From an uncultured Sphingomonadaceae bacterium (GTDB lineage: Bacteria > Pseudomonadota > Alphaproteobacteria > Sphingomonadales > Sphingomonadaceae), in NCBI GenBank assembly GCA_947496865.1, contig CANMEE010000001.1:1541501-1605500 (forward strand): a DNA stretch of 64,000 nucleotides, given 5' to 3'. This document shows, piece by piece, positions 1 through 9,190 of the stretch (the stretch's first letter is position 1; each line of letters opens with the position of its first letter). Below the pieces are notes generated by a model. That model worked only from the letters and a program-made list of their open reading frames with translations. It had not been told where the DNA came from and did not search any database. The position numbers and the translations under genes are program-made.

Positions 1-1091
1 GTCCCGGCGGTTCCGACGGGCTTGTCTATTCGCGCTTCAATGGCCCTAATCAGGAAATTCTCGAAGACCGTCTCAGCATCTGGGATGAGGCAGAAGATGC
101 GCTGGTTTTTTCCAGCGGCATGTCGGCTATTGCGACCGTGTTGCTCGCCAATGTGAATCAAGGCGATGTCGTGGTGCATAGTGGCCCGCTTTATGCCGCG
201 ACCGAGACGCTCATTAACAAGATACTCGGGCGCTTTGGTGTGACCTTCATCGATTTTCCGGCGGGCGCGACGCCCGGTGAAGTTGCCGCCTTGCTGGAGC
301 AGGCCAAGGCACAAGCCACAGAAAATGGTGGAAAGGTGGCGATTATCTATCTTGAGAGCCCTGCCAATCCAACCAATGCACTGGTCGATATTGAAGGTGT
401 GGCGGATGCCCGTAATCAGGTTTTTGGCGATGATGTTTCACCGCCCATCGCGATTGATAATACTTTCCTCGGTCCCTTATGGCAGCAACCGTTGAAACAT
501 GGCGCGGATATTGTGATTTACAGCCTGACCAAATATGTCGGCGGGCATAGCGATTTGGTGGCCGGCGGTGTTCTTGGTTCCAAAGCGCATATGGATCCCA
601 TTCGCGCGATCCGGAACACAATCGGGACGATTTGTGACCCCAATACAGCATGGATGCTGATGCGCAGCCTCGAGACATTGGAGCTGCGGATGACACGCGC
701 GGGTGAAAATGCAGAGAAAGTCTGTGCGTTCCTGCGCGATCATCCCAAAGTTGATGGACTGGGCTATCTGGGTTTCATTTCCGATACGTCGCAACAGGAT
801 ATTTATGATCGCCATTGCAGCGGTGCAGGTTCCACTTTCTCGGTATTCATCAAGGGCGGCGAGGCCGAAGCCTTTGCCTTTCTCGACGCGCTCAAAATTG
901 CGAAACTGGCCGTTAGTCTGGGCGGAACCGAAACCCTGGCAAGCTTGCCGGCAGCAATGACCCATTTGTCAGTACCGGACGACCGGAGAGCGGCATTGGG
1001 AATTACCGACAATCTGGTACGCATTTCAATCGGTGTGGAAGACCCTGATGACTTGATCGCTGATTTTGAGCAGGCATTGGAAGCAGTTTAG
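1..1091 (+). CDS. Cystathionine gamma-synthase / methionine gamma-lyase family PLP enzyme (5' cut by window edge)
   Basis: A PLP-dependent transsulfuration-family enzyme acting on sulfur amino acids (cystathionine synthesis or cleavage, or methionine gamma-elimination). The reading frame is open from base 3, upstream of the first in-window ATG at 120, and the upstream codons read like the family N-terminus (YSRFNGPNQEILEDRL), so the real start lies outside the window and about 362 residues are visible. The PLP Schiff-base lysine is the AAA codon at 531-533 in SLTKYVGGHSD, and the cofactor Asp lies in IAIDNTFLGPLWQQP. The stop overlaps the stop of the convergent HAD gene by 4 nt. The family is clear. 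Which reaction it catalyses is not decidable from sequence alone. Confidence 0.9.
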   Translation, partial: PGGSDGLVYSRFNGPNQEILEDRLSIWDEAEDALVFSSGMSAIATVLLANVNQGDVVVHSGPLYAATETLINKILGRFGVTFIDFPAGATPGEVAALLEQAKAQATENGGKVAIIYLESPANPTNALVDIEGVADARNQVFGDDVSPPIAIDNTFLGPLWQQPLKHGADIVIYSLTKYVGGHSDLVAGGVLGSKAHMDPIRAIRNTIGTICDPNTAWMLMRSLETLELRMTRAGENAEKVCAFLRDHPKVDGLGYLGFISDTSQQDIYDRHCSGAGSTFSVFIKGGEAEAFAFLDALKIAKLAVSLGGTETLASLPAAMTHLSVPDDRRAALGITDNLVRISIGVEDPDDLIADFEQALEAV

Positions 1092-1759
1092 CCCCAGTCG
1101 ACAATGGTCCAGCCACGTTTCTTTGCCAATAAGCGAAGCGGCGCGCTGGGCGTCGTGGCAACGGCTTCGTCGGCATATTCCAGCATTGGCGCGTCGCTGA
1201 CATGATCGGAATAGGCACGGATGTGAACCTTGTCGCGCGTCAAGCCTTGTTCGTCGAGAAAGGCCTTGATCCGATTGAGCTTGGCCTCGTCATAGCAATT
1301 TTCGCCGATAATTTCAGGCAATACCTGTCCTTGCTCGTCGATTTTCAGTCGCGTGCCGATAACCTCATCAAAGCCCAGCCGCGCGGCAATGGCATTGACA
1401 TATAGCTCGTATGAGGCGGTCGCGAGGACCAGTTTTCGACCTTCGTTCCGGTCGGCTTCCACCCGGGCAATGGCTTTGGCATAGCTGTTCCCCTGCATCA
1501 CTTTGTCGGCATAGCTTTCGATATGCGGTTGCAATTGGGCGACATTTGGTTTGCTACCAAGCAACAGGCGCTGATTATAAGTTTTGAGGCTCTTGCGGCT
1601 GATCAGCTTGAGACCATAGCCAATGAATCCGAACGGCAGCAATGGCAGGAATACCAAACGCCACGGCGCGCGAGCGAAAAGCATGTGAAACAGAAACGGT
1701 GTATAAGTGCCCCGGACCGTAATTGTCCGATCCATGTCATAAATAGCCAATTTGGTCAT
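1088..1759 (-). CDS. HAD-superfamily (HAD-IB-like) phosphatase
   Basis: A small haloacid-dehalogenase-superfamily hydrolase of 223 residues, predicted cytosolic phosphomonoesterase. The nucleophile motif DMDRT is within the first 12 residues. A late SDHVSDAPML segment matches the acidic Mg-binding motif in degenerate form. The stretch after the nucleophile (TPFLFHMLFARAPWRLVF) is hydrophobic, as in HAD-IB members whose cap touches lipidic or small phosphoserine-like substrates. I start it at the ATG at 1759 (MTKLAIYDMD) because GGGG lies just upstream. A second ATG 24 nt further up has no better site. The substrate is unknown. Confidence 0.82.
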   Translation of the reverse strand: MTKLAIYDMDRTITVRGTYTPFLFHMLFARAPWRLVFLPLLPFGFIGYGLKLISRKSLKTYNQRLLLGSKPNVAQLQPHIESYADKVMQGNSYAKAIARVEADRNEGRKLVLATASYELYVNAIAARLGFDEVIGTRLKIDEQGQVLPEIIGENCYDEAKLNRIKAFLDEQGLTRDKVHIRAYSDHVSDAPMLEYADEAVATTPSAPLRLLAKKRGWTIVDWG

Positions 1760-1866
1760 CGCACCCCATTTCCCAATAATCATGCTCTAATAGCAGCACC
1801 GACAAAAAAGCACCAAGTAAATGACTTATCATAATGGCTTGAGCTTTCGTTGTTTTTCAGTCACCA

Positions 1867-2988
1867 ATGGCCGGGATGACAGTGCCAAGCGATTTTGTCG
1901 AAGAAATGACCGAAGATGGAGTGACATCGCTCCGTTTTTCTGGCGATCTGTCTATCGCGGCCGTTGGTGACTTGCCAGAGCGTCTGAGTGACTATGGCGA
2001 TCATGTCCAAAGGCTAGACATATCACAGGTAGATTATATCGACACGGTCGGCGCATGGCTGATTCATCGCACTGCTAGAGATAGCGGCGCAGAAATTGTT
2101 GGGGCGGACAATGAAGCGGAACGTTTGATTGCGGCCGTAAGCGGTGTCGATCAGCCAGCAGAAGTGCGCCCGGACCCTCCTAATCCAGTGGTTCGCGTGT
2201 TGAGCGAAGTTGGCGAGGCGACAACGATCGCCTTGATGACTTTGGCCGGTCTGGTTGGTTTTTTTGGCTCGGTCATGGTTTCGATGGGGTCTTTGCTGCG
2301 GCATCCCGGCCGTATTCGCTGGAACGCTGTGATTCAGAGATTTGATGTGGTGGGCGTGCGCTCTTTGGGGATTATTGGGTTGATGAGCTTTCTCATTGGC
2401 CTGGTCATTGCACAACAAGGCGCTGTGCAACTCAGACAATTTGGCGCAGAAGTATTTACCGTCAATCTCGTTGGCCGCCTCACTTTGCGGGAACTGGGCG
2501 TCTTGATGACCGCGATCATGGTCGCGGGGCGATCGGGCTCTGCCTTTGCCGCGCAAATCGGTACGATGAAGTTAACCGAAGAAATTGATGCGATGCGCAC
2601 CATTGGCGTGTCACCGGTAGAAGCCTTGGTTCTTCCGCGCTTTTTGGCAGCGGTCTTCATGCTGCCATTGCTGGGATTTTTTGCATCCGTAGTGGCAATT
2701 ATCGGTGGCGGCTTACTCAGCTGGGTCGAGCTCGACATTCCGCCCGCAACCTTCTTTGCCCGGATCAGGGAAGTCGTGCCGCTGACTGACGTTTATGTCG
2801 GTCTCGTCAAAGCGCCAGTATTTGGAGCGATTATTGCAATTTGTGGCTGCTATCAGGGTATGCAGGTCGAGGGCAATGCGGAGGAAGTCGGGAAACGAAC
2901 GACCGCAGCAGTGGTGCAGGCGATCTTCCTAGTCATCGTTCTCGATGCGTTTTTCGCCGTGTTCTTTAGCTGGATCGGATGGAATTAA
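1867..2988 (+). CDS. mlaE: STAS-MlaE fusion, phospholipid ABC transporter permease
   Basis: Inner-membrane permease of an Mla-type system that moves phospholipids between inner and outer membranes. Residues about 10-95 form a STAS domain (LDISQVDYIDTVGAWLIH), the role played by separate MlaB in E. coli. Residues about 115-373 are the multi-spanning MlaE domain (GRSGSAFAAQIGTMKLTEEIDAM, a family hallmark). The stop overlaps the next gene's ATG by one base (TAATG), so translation is probably coupled. Start at 1867; an in-frame ATG at 1876 is an alternative. First gene of a four-gene operon with the ATPase, the MCE protein and a lipoprotein. Confidence 0.93.
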   Translation: MAGMTVPSDFVEEMTEDGVTSLRFSGDLSIAAVGDLPERLSDYGDHVQRLDISQVDYIDTVGAWLIHRTARDSGAEIVGADNEAERLIAAVSGVDQPAEVRPDPPNPVVRVLSEVGEATTIALMTLAGLVGFFGSVMVSMGSLLRHPGRIRWNAVIQRFDVVGVRSLGIIGLMSFLIGLVIAQQGAVQLRQFGAEVFTVNLVGRLTLRELGVLMTAIMVAGRSGSAFAAQIGTMKLTEEIDAMRTIGVSPVEALVLPRFLAAVFMLPLLGFFASVVAIIGGGLLSWVELDIPPATFFARIREVVPLTDVYVGLVKAPVFGAIIAICGCYQGMQVEGNAEEVGKRTTAAVVQAIFLVIVLDAFFAVFFSWIGWN

Positions 2989-3794
2989 TGGCTGAAGACG
3001 ACTCTATGGTTTTTGACAGAGATTTTGATGGTCCGATCATTTGCGTTAAAGGGCTGCGCAACAGTTTTGGCGATCAGGTGGTCCATGAACATCTTGACCT
3101 GGACGTGCGCAAGGGCGAGATTCTGGGCGTTGTCGGTGGATCAGGAACCGGAAAATCCGTCTTGATGCGTTCGATTATCGGTCTGCAAACGCCCGATGAA
3201 GGGGCGATCGAAGTTTTTGGAGAATCCTTGCTTGGCCGCTCAGAGGCCGAAACGATTGATGTCCGTAAACGTTGGGGCGTGTTGTTTCAGGGCGGCGCGT
3301 TATTTTCGACCCTGACCGTCGCTGAAAATGTGATGGTACCAATTCGTGAATTTTATCCGAAAATGGATCGTGATTTTCGCCGCGAAGTGGCAAAATACAA
3401 GGTCTGTCTGTCCGGTTTGCCGCCTGAAGCCTCGCCAAAATATCCATCCGAATTGTCCGGCGGAATGCGCAAGCGCGCAGGCATAGCGCGGGCGCTTGCG
3501 CTAGACCCGGAGCTTCTGTTTCTGGATGAGCCAACGGCCGGCCTCGATCCCATTGGTGCGGCGGCATTTGATAATTTGACCCGGGAATTGCAGCAGACAT
3601 TGGGATTGACCGTGTTCCTGATCACCCATGACCTGGACACGTTGCATGCGATTTGCGACCGGGTCGCGGTCCTGGCGGACAAACAGGTGATTGCGGTGGG
3701 AACGATACCCGAGCTACTTGCCCTGGATCATCCGTGGATACAGGAATATTTCAATGGACCGCGTGGACGCATGGCGGCGGGCCAAGGGTCATGA
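2988..3794 (+). CDS. mlaF: Phospholipid ABC transporter ATP-binding protein
   Basis: Cytoplasmic ATPase that powers the MlaE permease. All ABC motifs are present in 268 residues: Walker A GGSGTGKS (around residue 50), signature LSGGMRKRAGIARAL (around 155), Walker B LLFLDEP followed by TAGLDP, and the switch histidine in ITHD. The pattern LSGGMRKR is typical of the MlaF/Ttg2A branch. The start is the ATG at 2988, embedded in the mlaE stop codon with GGAUGGAAU just upstream. The ATG at 2979 lies inside mlaE and is less likely. A gap of 73 nt separates it from mlaD. Confidence 0.95.
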   Translation: MAEDDSMVFDRDFDGPIICVKGLRNSFGDQVVHEHLDLDVRKGEILGVVGGSGTGKSVLMRSIIGLQTPDEGAIEVFGESLLGRSEAETIDVRKRWGVLFQGGALFSTLTVAENVMVPIREFYPKMDRDFRREVAKYKVCLSGLPPEASPKYPSELSGGMRKRAGIARALALDPELLFLDEPTAGLDPIGAAAFDNLTRELQQTLGLTVFLITHDLDTLHAICDRVAVLADKQVIAVGTIPELLALDHPWIQEYFNGPRGRMAAGQGS

Positions 3795-3867
3795 AGGCAA
3801 TTGAAATGCAGGCTAAATTCAGAGATTTGTTGCAGGTGCCGATACGGCTGGCCATAAAGGTGAAATA

Positions 3868-4815
3868 ATGGAGACACGGTCCAATCATATTCTTGTGGGT
3901 GCTATCACCCTGACCTTGCTGGCTTTGGTGGCAGCTTTTCTGGTGTGGATTGTTCGATATGGCGACGGTGTGCAGAAAGAATATGATATTTTCTTTGCTC
4001 AATCGGTAGGTGGTCTTGCCAAAGGAACCAACGTAACTTTTGCCGGTGTTCCCTCCGGCCAAGTTCTCGACGTGGAGCTTTGGGAAAAAGACCCCAATTT
4101 TGTGCGCGTGCGTATCGCGGTGAGCGATGAGACGCCCATTTTGCAAGGCACTACGGCGACCATACAGAGCATCAGTTTTACCGCGCCCCCGAATATCCAG
4201 TTGGATGGCGCTGTCAAAGACGCCCCGCCCATTGAAGAATTGGGGCCCGAAGGGGTGCCCGTCATCCCCACTAAACCGGGAGCATTGGGCGAATTGCTCA
4301 ATAGCGCGCCGCTGGTGGTCGAGCGACTGGCAACATTGACCGACCGTTTGACGTTGTTGCTTTCGGATCAAAATCAGGAATCCATCGAAGGCATTTTGAA
4401 CAATACCGAAAAATTGACCGGTAGCCTCGCGAAACAAGCCCCCAATCTGGAAGCATTGATGGCAGAATCAGCCATCGCCATTCGCAACGCCGGACAAACC
4501 GCTGAAAAACTTTCTGCTGTCGCTGATAATACCAACGCGTTGTTGAGCAACAATGGCGAACCTTTGGCGAAAAATCTGACCAAGACTTTGGCAGCAGCCG
4601 AAAAAAGCATGGCCGCGCTGGGCGAGGTTTTAGAAGACGCGCGTCCCGGGGTTCAGCAACTGGGTACCAAGACATTACCGGAAGTCGATCAACTGGTGCA
4701 GGATATGCAAGCCCTGACCAAATCGCTGACATCGGTAACCGAGCGCTTGGACCAAGGCGGAGCAGGGTCGTTACTATCGGCGCCCACGCTGCCAGATTAT
4801 GAACCGGGCAAATAG
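3868..4815 (+). CDS. mlaD: MlaD-family MCE protein, periplasmic substrate-binding component
   Basis: Membrane-anchored lipid-binding component of the Mla transporter. A single N-terminal transmembrane helix (about residues 8-30) is followed by one MCE domain (about 40-115; GGLAKGTNVTFAGVPSGQV). The C-terminal half is long and helical, with repeated Leu/Ala/Lys heptad-like patterns (residues about 150-300), longer than E. coli MlaD (about 180 residues) and typical of alphaproteobacterial MCE proteins. AAGGTG lies 6 nt before the ATG. The order mlaE-mlaF-mlaD-lipoprotein supports a complete transporter. Confidence 0.92.
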   Translation: METRSNHILVGAITLTLLALVAAFLVWIVRYGDGVQKEYDIFFAQSVGGLAKGTNVTFAGVPSGQVLDVELWEKDPNFVRVRIAVSDETPILQGTTATIQSISFTAPPNIQLDGAVKDAPPIEELGPEGVPVIPTKPGALGELLNSAPLVVERLATLTDRLTLLLSDQNQESIEGILNNTEKLTGSLAKQAPNLEALMAESAIAIRNAGQTAEKLSAVADNTNALLSNNGEPLAKNLTKTLAAAEKSMAALGEVLEDARPGVQQLGTKTLPEVDQLVQDMQALTKSLTSVTERLDQGGAGSLLSAPTLPDYEPGK

Positions 4816-4824
4816 AAACGATCA

Positions 4825-5439
4825 ATGGGAAAGCGGGGCTTTATGACCATCTTGCATAAGACAAAATCCTTGGGACTGTTGACTGGTCTTGGCCTGTTGA
4901 GCGCGTGCGTCAGTTTTGGTGGCGCCGAGCCACCGCCCTTTTTGTTGTCGCTGACGTCGAACATGCAGGTGGATGCCGGTGCTGTGCATGCCGGATCAAG
5001 AGCCGGCGCTTTGGTCGTGCAATTGCCTTCGACACCACAAAAATTAAACAGTTTGCGCGTTCCGGTGCAAACCGGCGCAACCGGCATTGCTTATCTGAAA
5101 GAAGCGACATGGGTCGATAAACCCGCCCGGCTTTTCCAAGGGCTGCTGGCAGAAACTATAGCGGCCAAAAATAACCGATTGGTGCTGACTCCGGTTCAGG
5201 CGCAAGGCAAAGCGGATACCTATTTGTCAGGCGCGCTGGTCAATTTCGGCCTCGATGGTCCCAGTTTGACCGTTACCGTCACCTATGACGCCGTAAAAAT
5301 CCGCGAAGGCCAGCCGGTTGAGAAACGGCGTTTTGAAGTCAGTGAAGCGGTTTTTGCTGCCGAGGCCGGCCCGGTGGGTGAGGCATTGAACAATGCTGCG
5401 AATCAAGTGGTTCTCGAAGTGGCAGAATGGGCCGGTTGA
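4825..5439 (+). CDS. ABC-type transport auxiliary lipoprotein (PqiC/DUF330-like)
   Basis: A secreted lipoprotein completing the Mla-type operon. The signal peptide ends in a lipobox (GLLSAC), so Cys is the lipidation site and the remainder is periplasmic, probably at the outer membrane. The body (LRVPVQTGATGIAYLKEATWVD and a later LVLTPVQAQG stretch) fits the ABC-transport auxiliary component family, which links MCE proteins to the outer membrane. It begins 9 nt after mlaD. The ATG at 4825 gives 204 residues. The in-frame ATG at 4843 has a better GGGG upstream and a more ordinary signal peptide, so it may be the true start. Confidence 0.85.
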   Translation: MGKRGFMTILHKTKSLGLLTGLGLLSACVSFGGAEPPPFLLSLTSNMQVDAGAVHAGSRAGALVVQLPSTPQKLNSLRVPVQTGATGIAYLKEATWVDKPARLFQGLLAETIAAKNNRLVLTPVQAQGKADTYLSGALVNFGLDGPSLTVTVTYDAVKIREGQPVEKRRFEVSEAVFAAEAGPVGEALNNAANQVVLEVAEWAG

Positions 5440-5461
5440 TCCTAGCCCTGATAATCAACGC

Positions 5462-6526
5462 TCAAATCTCGCCGTAAACAAACCCCTCGGGCTCGGGCCA
5501 ATCCATTGATGATGCGGCCATCACCCGAAACAAACGCCCCATCTCGTCAAGATGCGTCAGCCGATGATGGGCTGCGCGAATGGATTCAGCCTGTTTGGGA
5601 GCGCTCTCGGCGAGTTTTTTCGCGCGCTGGTCTATACCGAGTGCTTTGAGCCATTGCCCTTGTTCTGTGGGGCCATGAACTGACAAGAGTCGCGTTTTGG
5701 CGATGTTGCCAAGCGTATGAAAGTCGACATGGGCGGTGAGGTCTGATGTGCCCGGGCTGTCAAACGGACTGATCGGCATATGGTTTTTAACCGCCTGCAA
5801 GGTGCTGCCGGTACCGGGTCGATCATAGCCATAGTCAATAACCACAAGGACACCGCCTTGTTTGGCAATCCGACTAGACAGGTCACCTAAAATTTGAACG
5901 CTGGCCGGGGAGCTTTCCAATATCGCGCCATCCGGTAGTCCGCCGGACGTGCTTGCAACCTGATTTGTAACGGCCGCGGTGTCTGGAATGGCGACAAATT
6001 TGTTGCGCTCTCGAGCAACCATATGGCGTCGCCATCCGTCGGGCGTGGAGATAAATTGTTCTACCGGCAAGGCATCGAAAAATTCATTGGCGACTATCAA
6101 CAGCGGACCATCTGTCGGCAAACTGTCTATGGTTTCGTGCCACGTGGCGCCGTGATGGAGAGCGGCCTGCTTTTCTTTCAAGACCGGGCTGGTTTCGACA
6201 AAATGGATGTGCGGATCGCAGCTGAATCTGGCCATTGTGCGAAGCGCATCGGACGCTAGGGTTCCTCGCCCGGGGCCTAATTCGACATAATGGCTATTGT
6301 CGGGGCTGCCTTTGCGGAGCCAAAGGTCGGATAACCATATGCCGACAAGTTCGCCGAACATCTGGCTGATTTCTGGTGCGGTGACAAAATCACCATCCTC
6401 GCCGATCGGGTCTTTGGCCGCATAATAAGCCGCATTGGCTATACCCATATATTCGCTGAGCGGGATCGGTCCTTCGCGATCGATTTTTTCAGCGAGAATA
6501 TGGGCGGCCGATAGGCTCTCAGGCAA
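5462..6526 (-). CDS. NDUFAF7-like (DUF185) class I SAM-dependent methyltransferase
   Basis: A methyltransferase of the family whose mitochondrial member NDUFAF7 methylates a complex I arginine. Family hallmarks are [16 protein letters not shown] near the N-terminus, the SAM-binding loop [15 protein letters not shown], and [15 protein letters not shown] in the middle. The frame is open further upstream, but the region before [14 protein letters not shown] overlaps lgt and looks like no family member. I therefore start at the TTG at 6526, preceded by GGGAGACAAGAGCG, which overlaps the lgt stop by 8 nt and gives 354 residues. Co-transcribed with lgt. The bacterial substrate is not established by sequence. 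Confidence 0.87.
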   Translation of the reverse strand: MPESLSAAHILAEKIDREGPIPLSEYMGIANAAYYAAKDPIGEDGDFVTAPEISQMFGELVGIWLSDLWLRKGSPDNSHYVELGPGRGTLASDALRTMARFSCDPHIHFVETSPVLKEKQAALHHGATWHETIDSLPTDGPLLIVANEFFDALPVEQFISTPDGWRRHMVARERNKFVAIPDTAAVTNQVASTSGGLPDGAILESSPASVQILGDLSSRIAKQGGVLVVIDYGYDRPGTGSTLQAVKNHMPISPFDSPGTSDLTAHVDFHTLGNIAKTRLLSVHGPTEQGQWLKALGIDQRAKKLAESAPKQAESIRAAHHRLTHLDEMGRLFRVMAASSMDWPEPEGFVYGEI

Positions 6527-7379
6527 CGCTCTTGTCTCCCGCAGTCGGTTCAACCCGGACGCGGCGGCCTTTTGACGTGAAAACCAGATAGACGCCAAGC
6601 AATAGCATGGGCACTGTCAGTGTTTGCCCCATCGTGAGCCCCCAACTGAGATTTTCGAGGCCTTTGTCCGGCTGTCGGAAAAATTCTACGGTGAAGCGGC
6701 TAAGACCGTAGACCAACAGGCCGGTACCCACCAGTTTGCCGGGATGGTAGCGCGCTTCGGTTTTCCAGAAGAGCAGGGAAAGGATGATGAAATAGAGCAA
6801 GCCTTCCAAGCCGGCCTCATAGAGCTGGCTCGGGTGGCGAGGAACGTCTCCCCCCATGGGGAAGATAATCGCCCATGGCACATCGGTTGCGCGGCCCCAA
6901 AGCTCGCCATTGACGAAATTGGCGAGGCGGCCAAAAAGCAAACCAAAGGGGATGACGCAGGCAATATAATCGCAAATGCGCAGAAAACTTAGCTTTTCCT
7001 TACGCGAGATATACCAGATTGCCAGCACGACACCCAATACCCCGCCATGTAGCGACATGCCGCCATTCCAGACTTGTAATATCTCGATAGGCGTTTTCAG
7101 AATTTCTGGTTTGTAGAAAAATACATAACCCAGTCGTCCGCCAAGAATGATCCCCAGCGTCGCGTAAAAGATCATGTCATCGGCATGACGCCGAGCTAGC
7201 GGCGCGCCGGATTGGGCAATGAGTTTGGTGAGATACCAATAGCCGATCAATATACCCGCCAGATAGGCCAGCGAATACCATTTTAACTGGAAGAATCCGA
7301 GGTCAAGCGCGTTTGGGGACAGTCCCAATTCTTCAAATCGCGTAAATTGCGCCGCACTTGCAAGAATAATATCAATCAA
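6519..7379 (-). CDS. lgt: Prolipoprotein diacylglyceryl transferase
   Basis: Inner-membrane enzyme that transfers diacylglycerol from phosphatidylglycerol to the lipobox cysteine of prolipoproteins, the first step of lipoprotein maturation. At 286 residues it has the usual length, with about seven hydrophobic segments. The Lgt signature [14 protein letters not shown] is present, followed by [10 protein letters not shown]. The start codon is TTG at 7379, with GGGGA about 7 nt upstream. The window holds several lipobox proteins that would be its clients (positions 4825, 13233, 21771, 32345, 37995). Overlaps the downstream methyltransferase. Confidence 0.96.
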   Translation of the reverse strand: MIDIILASAAQFTRFEELGLSPNALDLGFFQLKWYSLAYLAGILIGYWYLTKLIAQSGAPLARRHADDMIFYATLGIILGGRLGYVFFYKPEILKTPIEILQVWNGGMSLHGGVLGVVLAIWYISRKEKLSFLRICDYIACVIPFGLLFGRLANFVNGELWGRATDVPWAIIFPMGGDVPRHPSQLYEAGLEGLLYFIILSLLFWKTEARYHPGKLVGTGLLVYGLSRFTVEFFRQPDKGLENLSWGLTMGQTLTVPMLLLGVYLVFTSKGRRVRVEPTAGDKSVA

Positions 7380-7483
7380 CTCTTTTCCCCGTTCGTTTTC
7401 ATCGCCATATGACTAGGGCATATAACGGGAAATTCTCCGATACCAAGAGAGAAACCCATCGGACTTTGCGGGAGAAATTTGAA

Positions 7484-9190
7484 ATGCCTTCGCCATTAGA
7501 CACAATGATCAACGAAACACTGGCAGCAATGACACAGCCGGGGCAGCTTTTGGAGCTGGATAGCGTCCAGAAATATGGCGTGGATATGCCAATTTTCAAA
7601 AATGCGCCCAATAATGTTTCGGATTATTTCGCCTTTTTCTGCATGCAGCATGCGGACAAGGAATTTCTTGTGGATGGCGATATCCGTCTGACTTTTAAGG
7701 ATACTTATGCCGCCGCTCGCGTACTGGCTGGCGGATTGGTTGCTGGACATGGTGTTCAAAAAGGGGACCGGATCGGGATTGCGGCGCGCAATTCAGCAAA
7801 CTGGATCATCCTCGACATGGCGATCACCATGGCAGGCGGCGTCTCGACCAAACTTAATGGCTGGTGGCAGGGCGATGAGCTTGCTGATGGCATTGAAGAT
7901 GTCAGCTGTTCAATTGTTTTTGCCGATAAGCAGCGGGCCGCACGGCTTGCCGAATCGGGTCGCGATCACGGCGCCGAGGTGGTTTTGTTTGATCATGACG
8001 TGCCGCCGCTCGAAGGATTGAAGGCCTGTCTCGCAAAAGGTGGCGACGCAGAAACCGCTTTGCCGCAAATGGGACCAGAGGATAATGCGACGATATTGTT
8101 CACATCTGGTTCTACCGGGCGGTCCAAAGGCGCCTATGCCGAACACCGGTCGGTAGTGCAGGGCGCGATGAGTTTTGTCGGCGCTTTTGCCGTAATGGCG
8201 CATCTGATGGAAAAAGCCGGAACATTGCCGGATATCCAGCCAACCGCCTTGGTTGCCGTTCCGTTATTTCACGTCACGGCTTCCGTGCCGTTAATCCTCG
8301 TCAGCTTTGCCATTGGCCGTAAGTTGGTGATGATGAAAAAATGGGATGCGGAAGAAGCGATGCGGCTGATCGAGAAAGAAAAAGTAACCTATTTTGTGGG
8401 CGTACCACTGATGAGCATGGAGATTTACTCGCATCCCAAGCTCAAGGATTATGATCTTAGCACCTGTGTTTCCATGGCTGCTGGCGGGGCACCGCGTCCG
8501 GTCGAGCATGTTAAACGGATTAAAGAAGGCATGGGTAAGGGCTTTCCATTAATCGGTTATGGACTGACCGAAACCAATGGTGTGGGCTGTTCCAACACCA
8601 ATGAAAATTATCTGGAGAAGCCAGACAGCACCGGTCGCGCAACGCCGCCCATTGTTGATGTCGGAATATTGGATGATGATGGTAACAAGGTCGCGCAGGG
8701 CGAACGCGGTGAAGTCTGCATTCGCAGCAGCGCCAATTTTACCGGCTATTGGAATAACGAACAGGCGACCAAGGATGCCTTTACCGATGACGGCTATTTC
8801 CGCAGCGGCGATATCGGTTATCTCGACCCAGACGGTTACCTCTATATTGTCGATCGCAAGAAAGAGATTATCATTCGTGGTGGCGAAAATATCAGCTGTC
8901 AGGAAGTCGAAGCCGCCATCTATGGTCACACGGCTATTGCCGAAGCCTGTATTTTTGGTGTCGATGATGAACGCTTCGGTGAAGTTCCGGCGTTGGTTTA
9001 TCATGTGAAAGAAGGCGAAAGCTTGCCGCAGGGCGAATTGCTGGACTTTCTGAAAGACAAGCTCGCGCCGTTCAAGATGCCAGTGCATATCTGGGAATAT
9101 GATGAACCGCTGCCCAAGCTCGGTACCGCAAAAATTGCGAAAATCGTGCTAGCCAAGAAGCATCGGGAAATGCTGGCCGGCACCGGATGA
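7484..9190 (+). CDS. Class I adenylate-forming enzyme, acyl-CoA ligase
   Basis: An acyl-CoA synthetase that activates a carboxylic acid with ATP and joins it to CoA. Core motifs are complete: the P-loop ILFTSGSTGRSKGA, GYGLTETNG, YFRSGDIGYLD, and VDRKKEIIIRGGENIS. The catalytic C-terminal lysine lies in LPKLGTAKIAK. The ATG at 7484 (MPSPLDTMINE) has GGGAG 9 nt upstream, giving 568 residues. The ATG at 7409 has no such site and would add 25 poorly conserved residues. Its last 4 nt overlap glnD. The substrate (fatty or aromatic acid) cannot be read from the sequence. Confidence 0.92.
   Translation: MPSPLDTMINETLAAMTQPGQLLELDSVQKYGVDMPIFKNAPNNVSDYFAFFCMQHADKEFLVDGDIRLTFKDTYAAARVLAGGLVAGHGVQKGDRIGIAARNSANWIILDMAITMAGGVSTKLNGWWQGDELADGIEDVSCSIVFADKQRAARLAESGRDHGAEVVLFDHDVPPLEGLKACLAKGGDAETALPQMGPEDNATILFTSGSTGRSKGAYAEHRSVVQGAMSFVGAFAVMAHLMEKAGTLPDIQPTALVAVPLFHVTASVPLILVSFAIGRKLVMMKKWDAEEAMRLIEKEKVTYFVGVPLMSMEIYSHPKLKDYDLSTCVSMAAGGAPRPVEHVKRIKEGMGKGFPLIGYGLTETNGVGCSNTNENYLEKPDSTGRATPPIVDVGILDDDGNKVAQGERGEVCIRSSANFTGYWNNEQATKDAFTDDGYFRSGDIGYLDPDGYLYIVDRKKEIIIRGGENISCQEVEAAIYGHTAIAEACIFGVDDERFGEVPALVYHVKEGESLPQGELLDFLKDKLAPFKMPVHIWEYDEPLPKLGTAKIAKIVLAKKHREMLAGTG

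Noticed and set aside
7409..7483. Upstream ATG as start of the acyl-CoA ligase
   Set aside because: No ribosome-binding site and the extra 25 residues are not family-like, whereas the ATG at 7484 has GGGAG.
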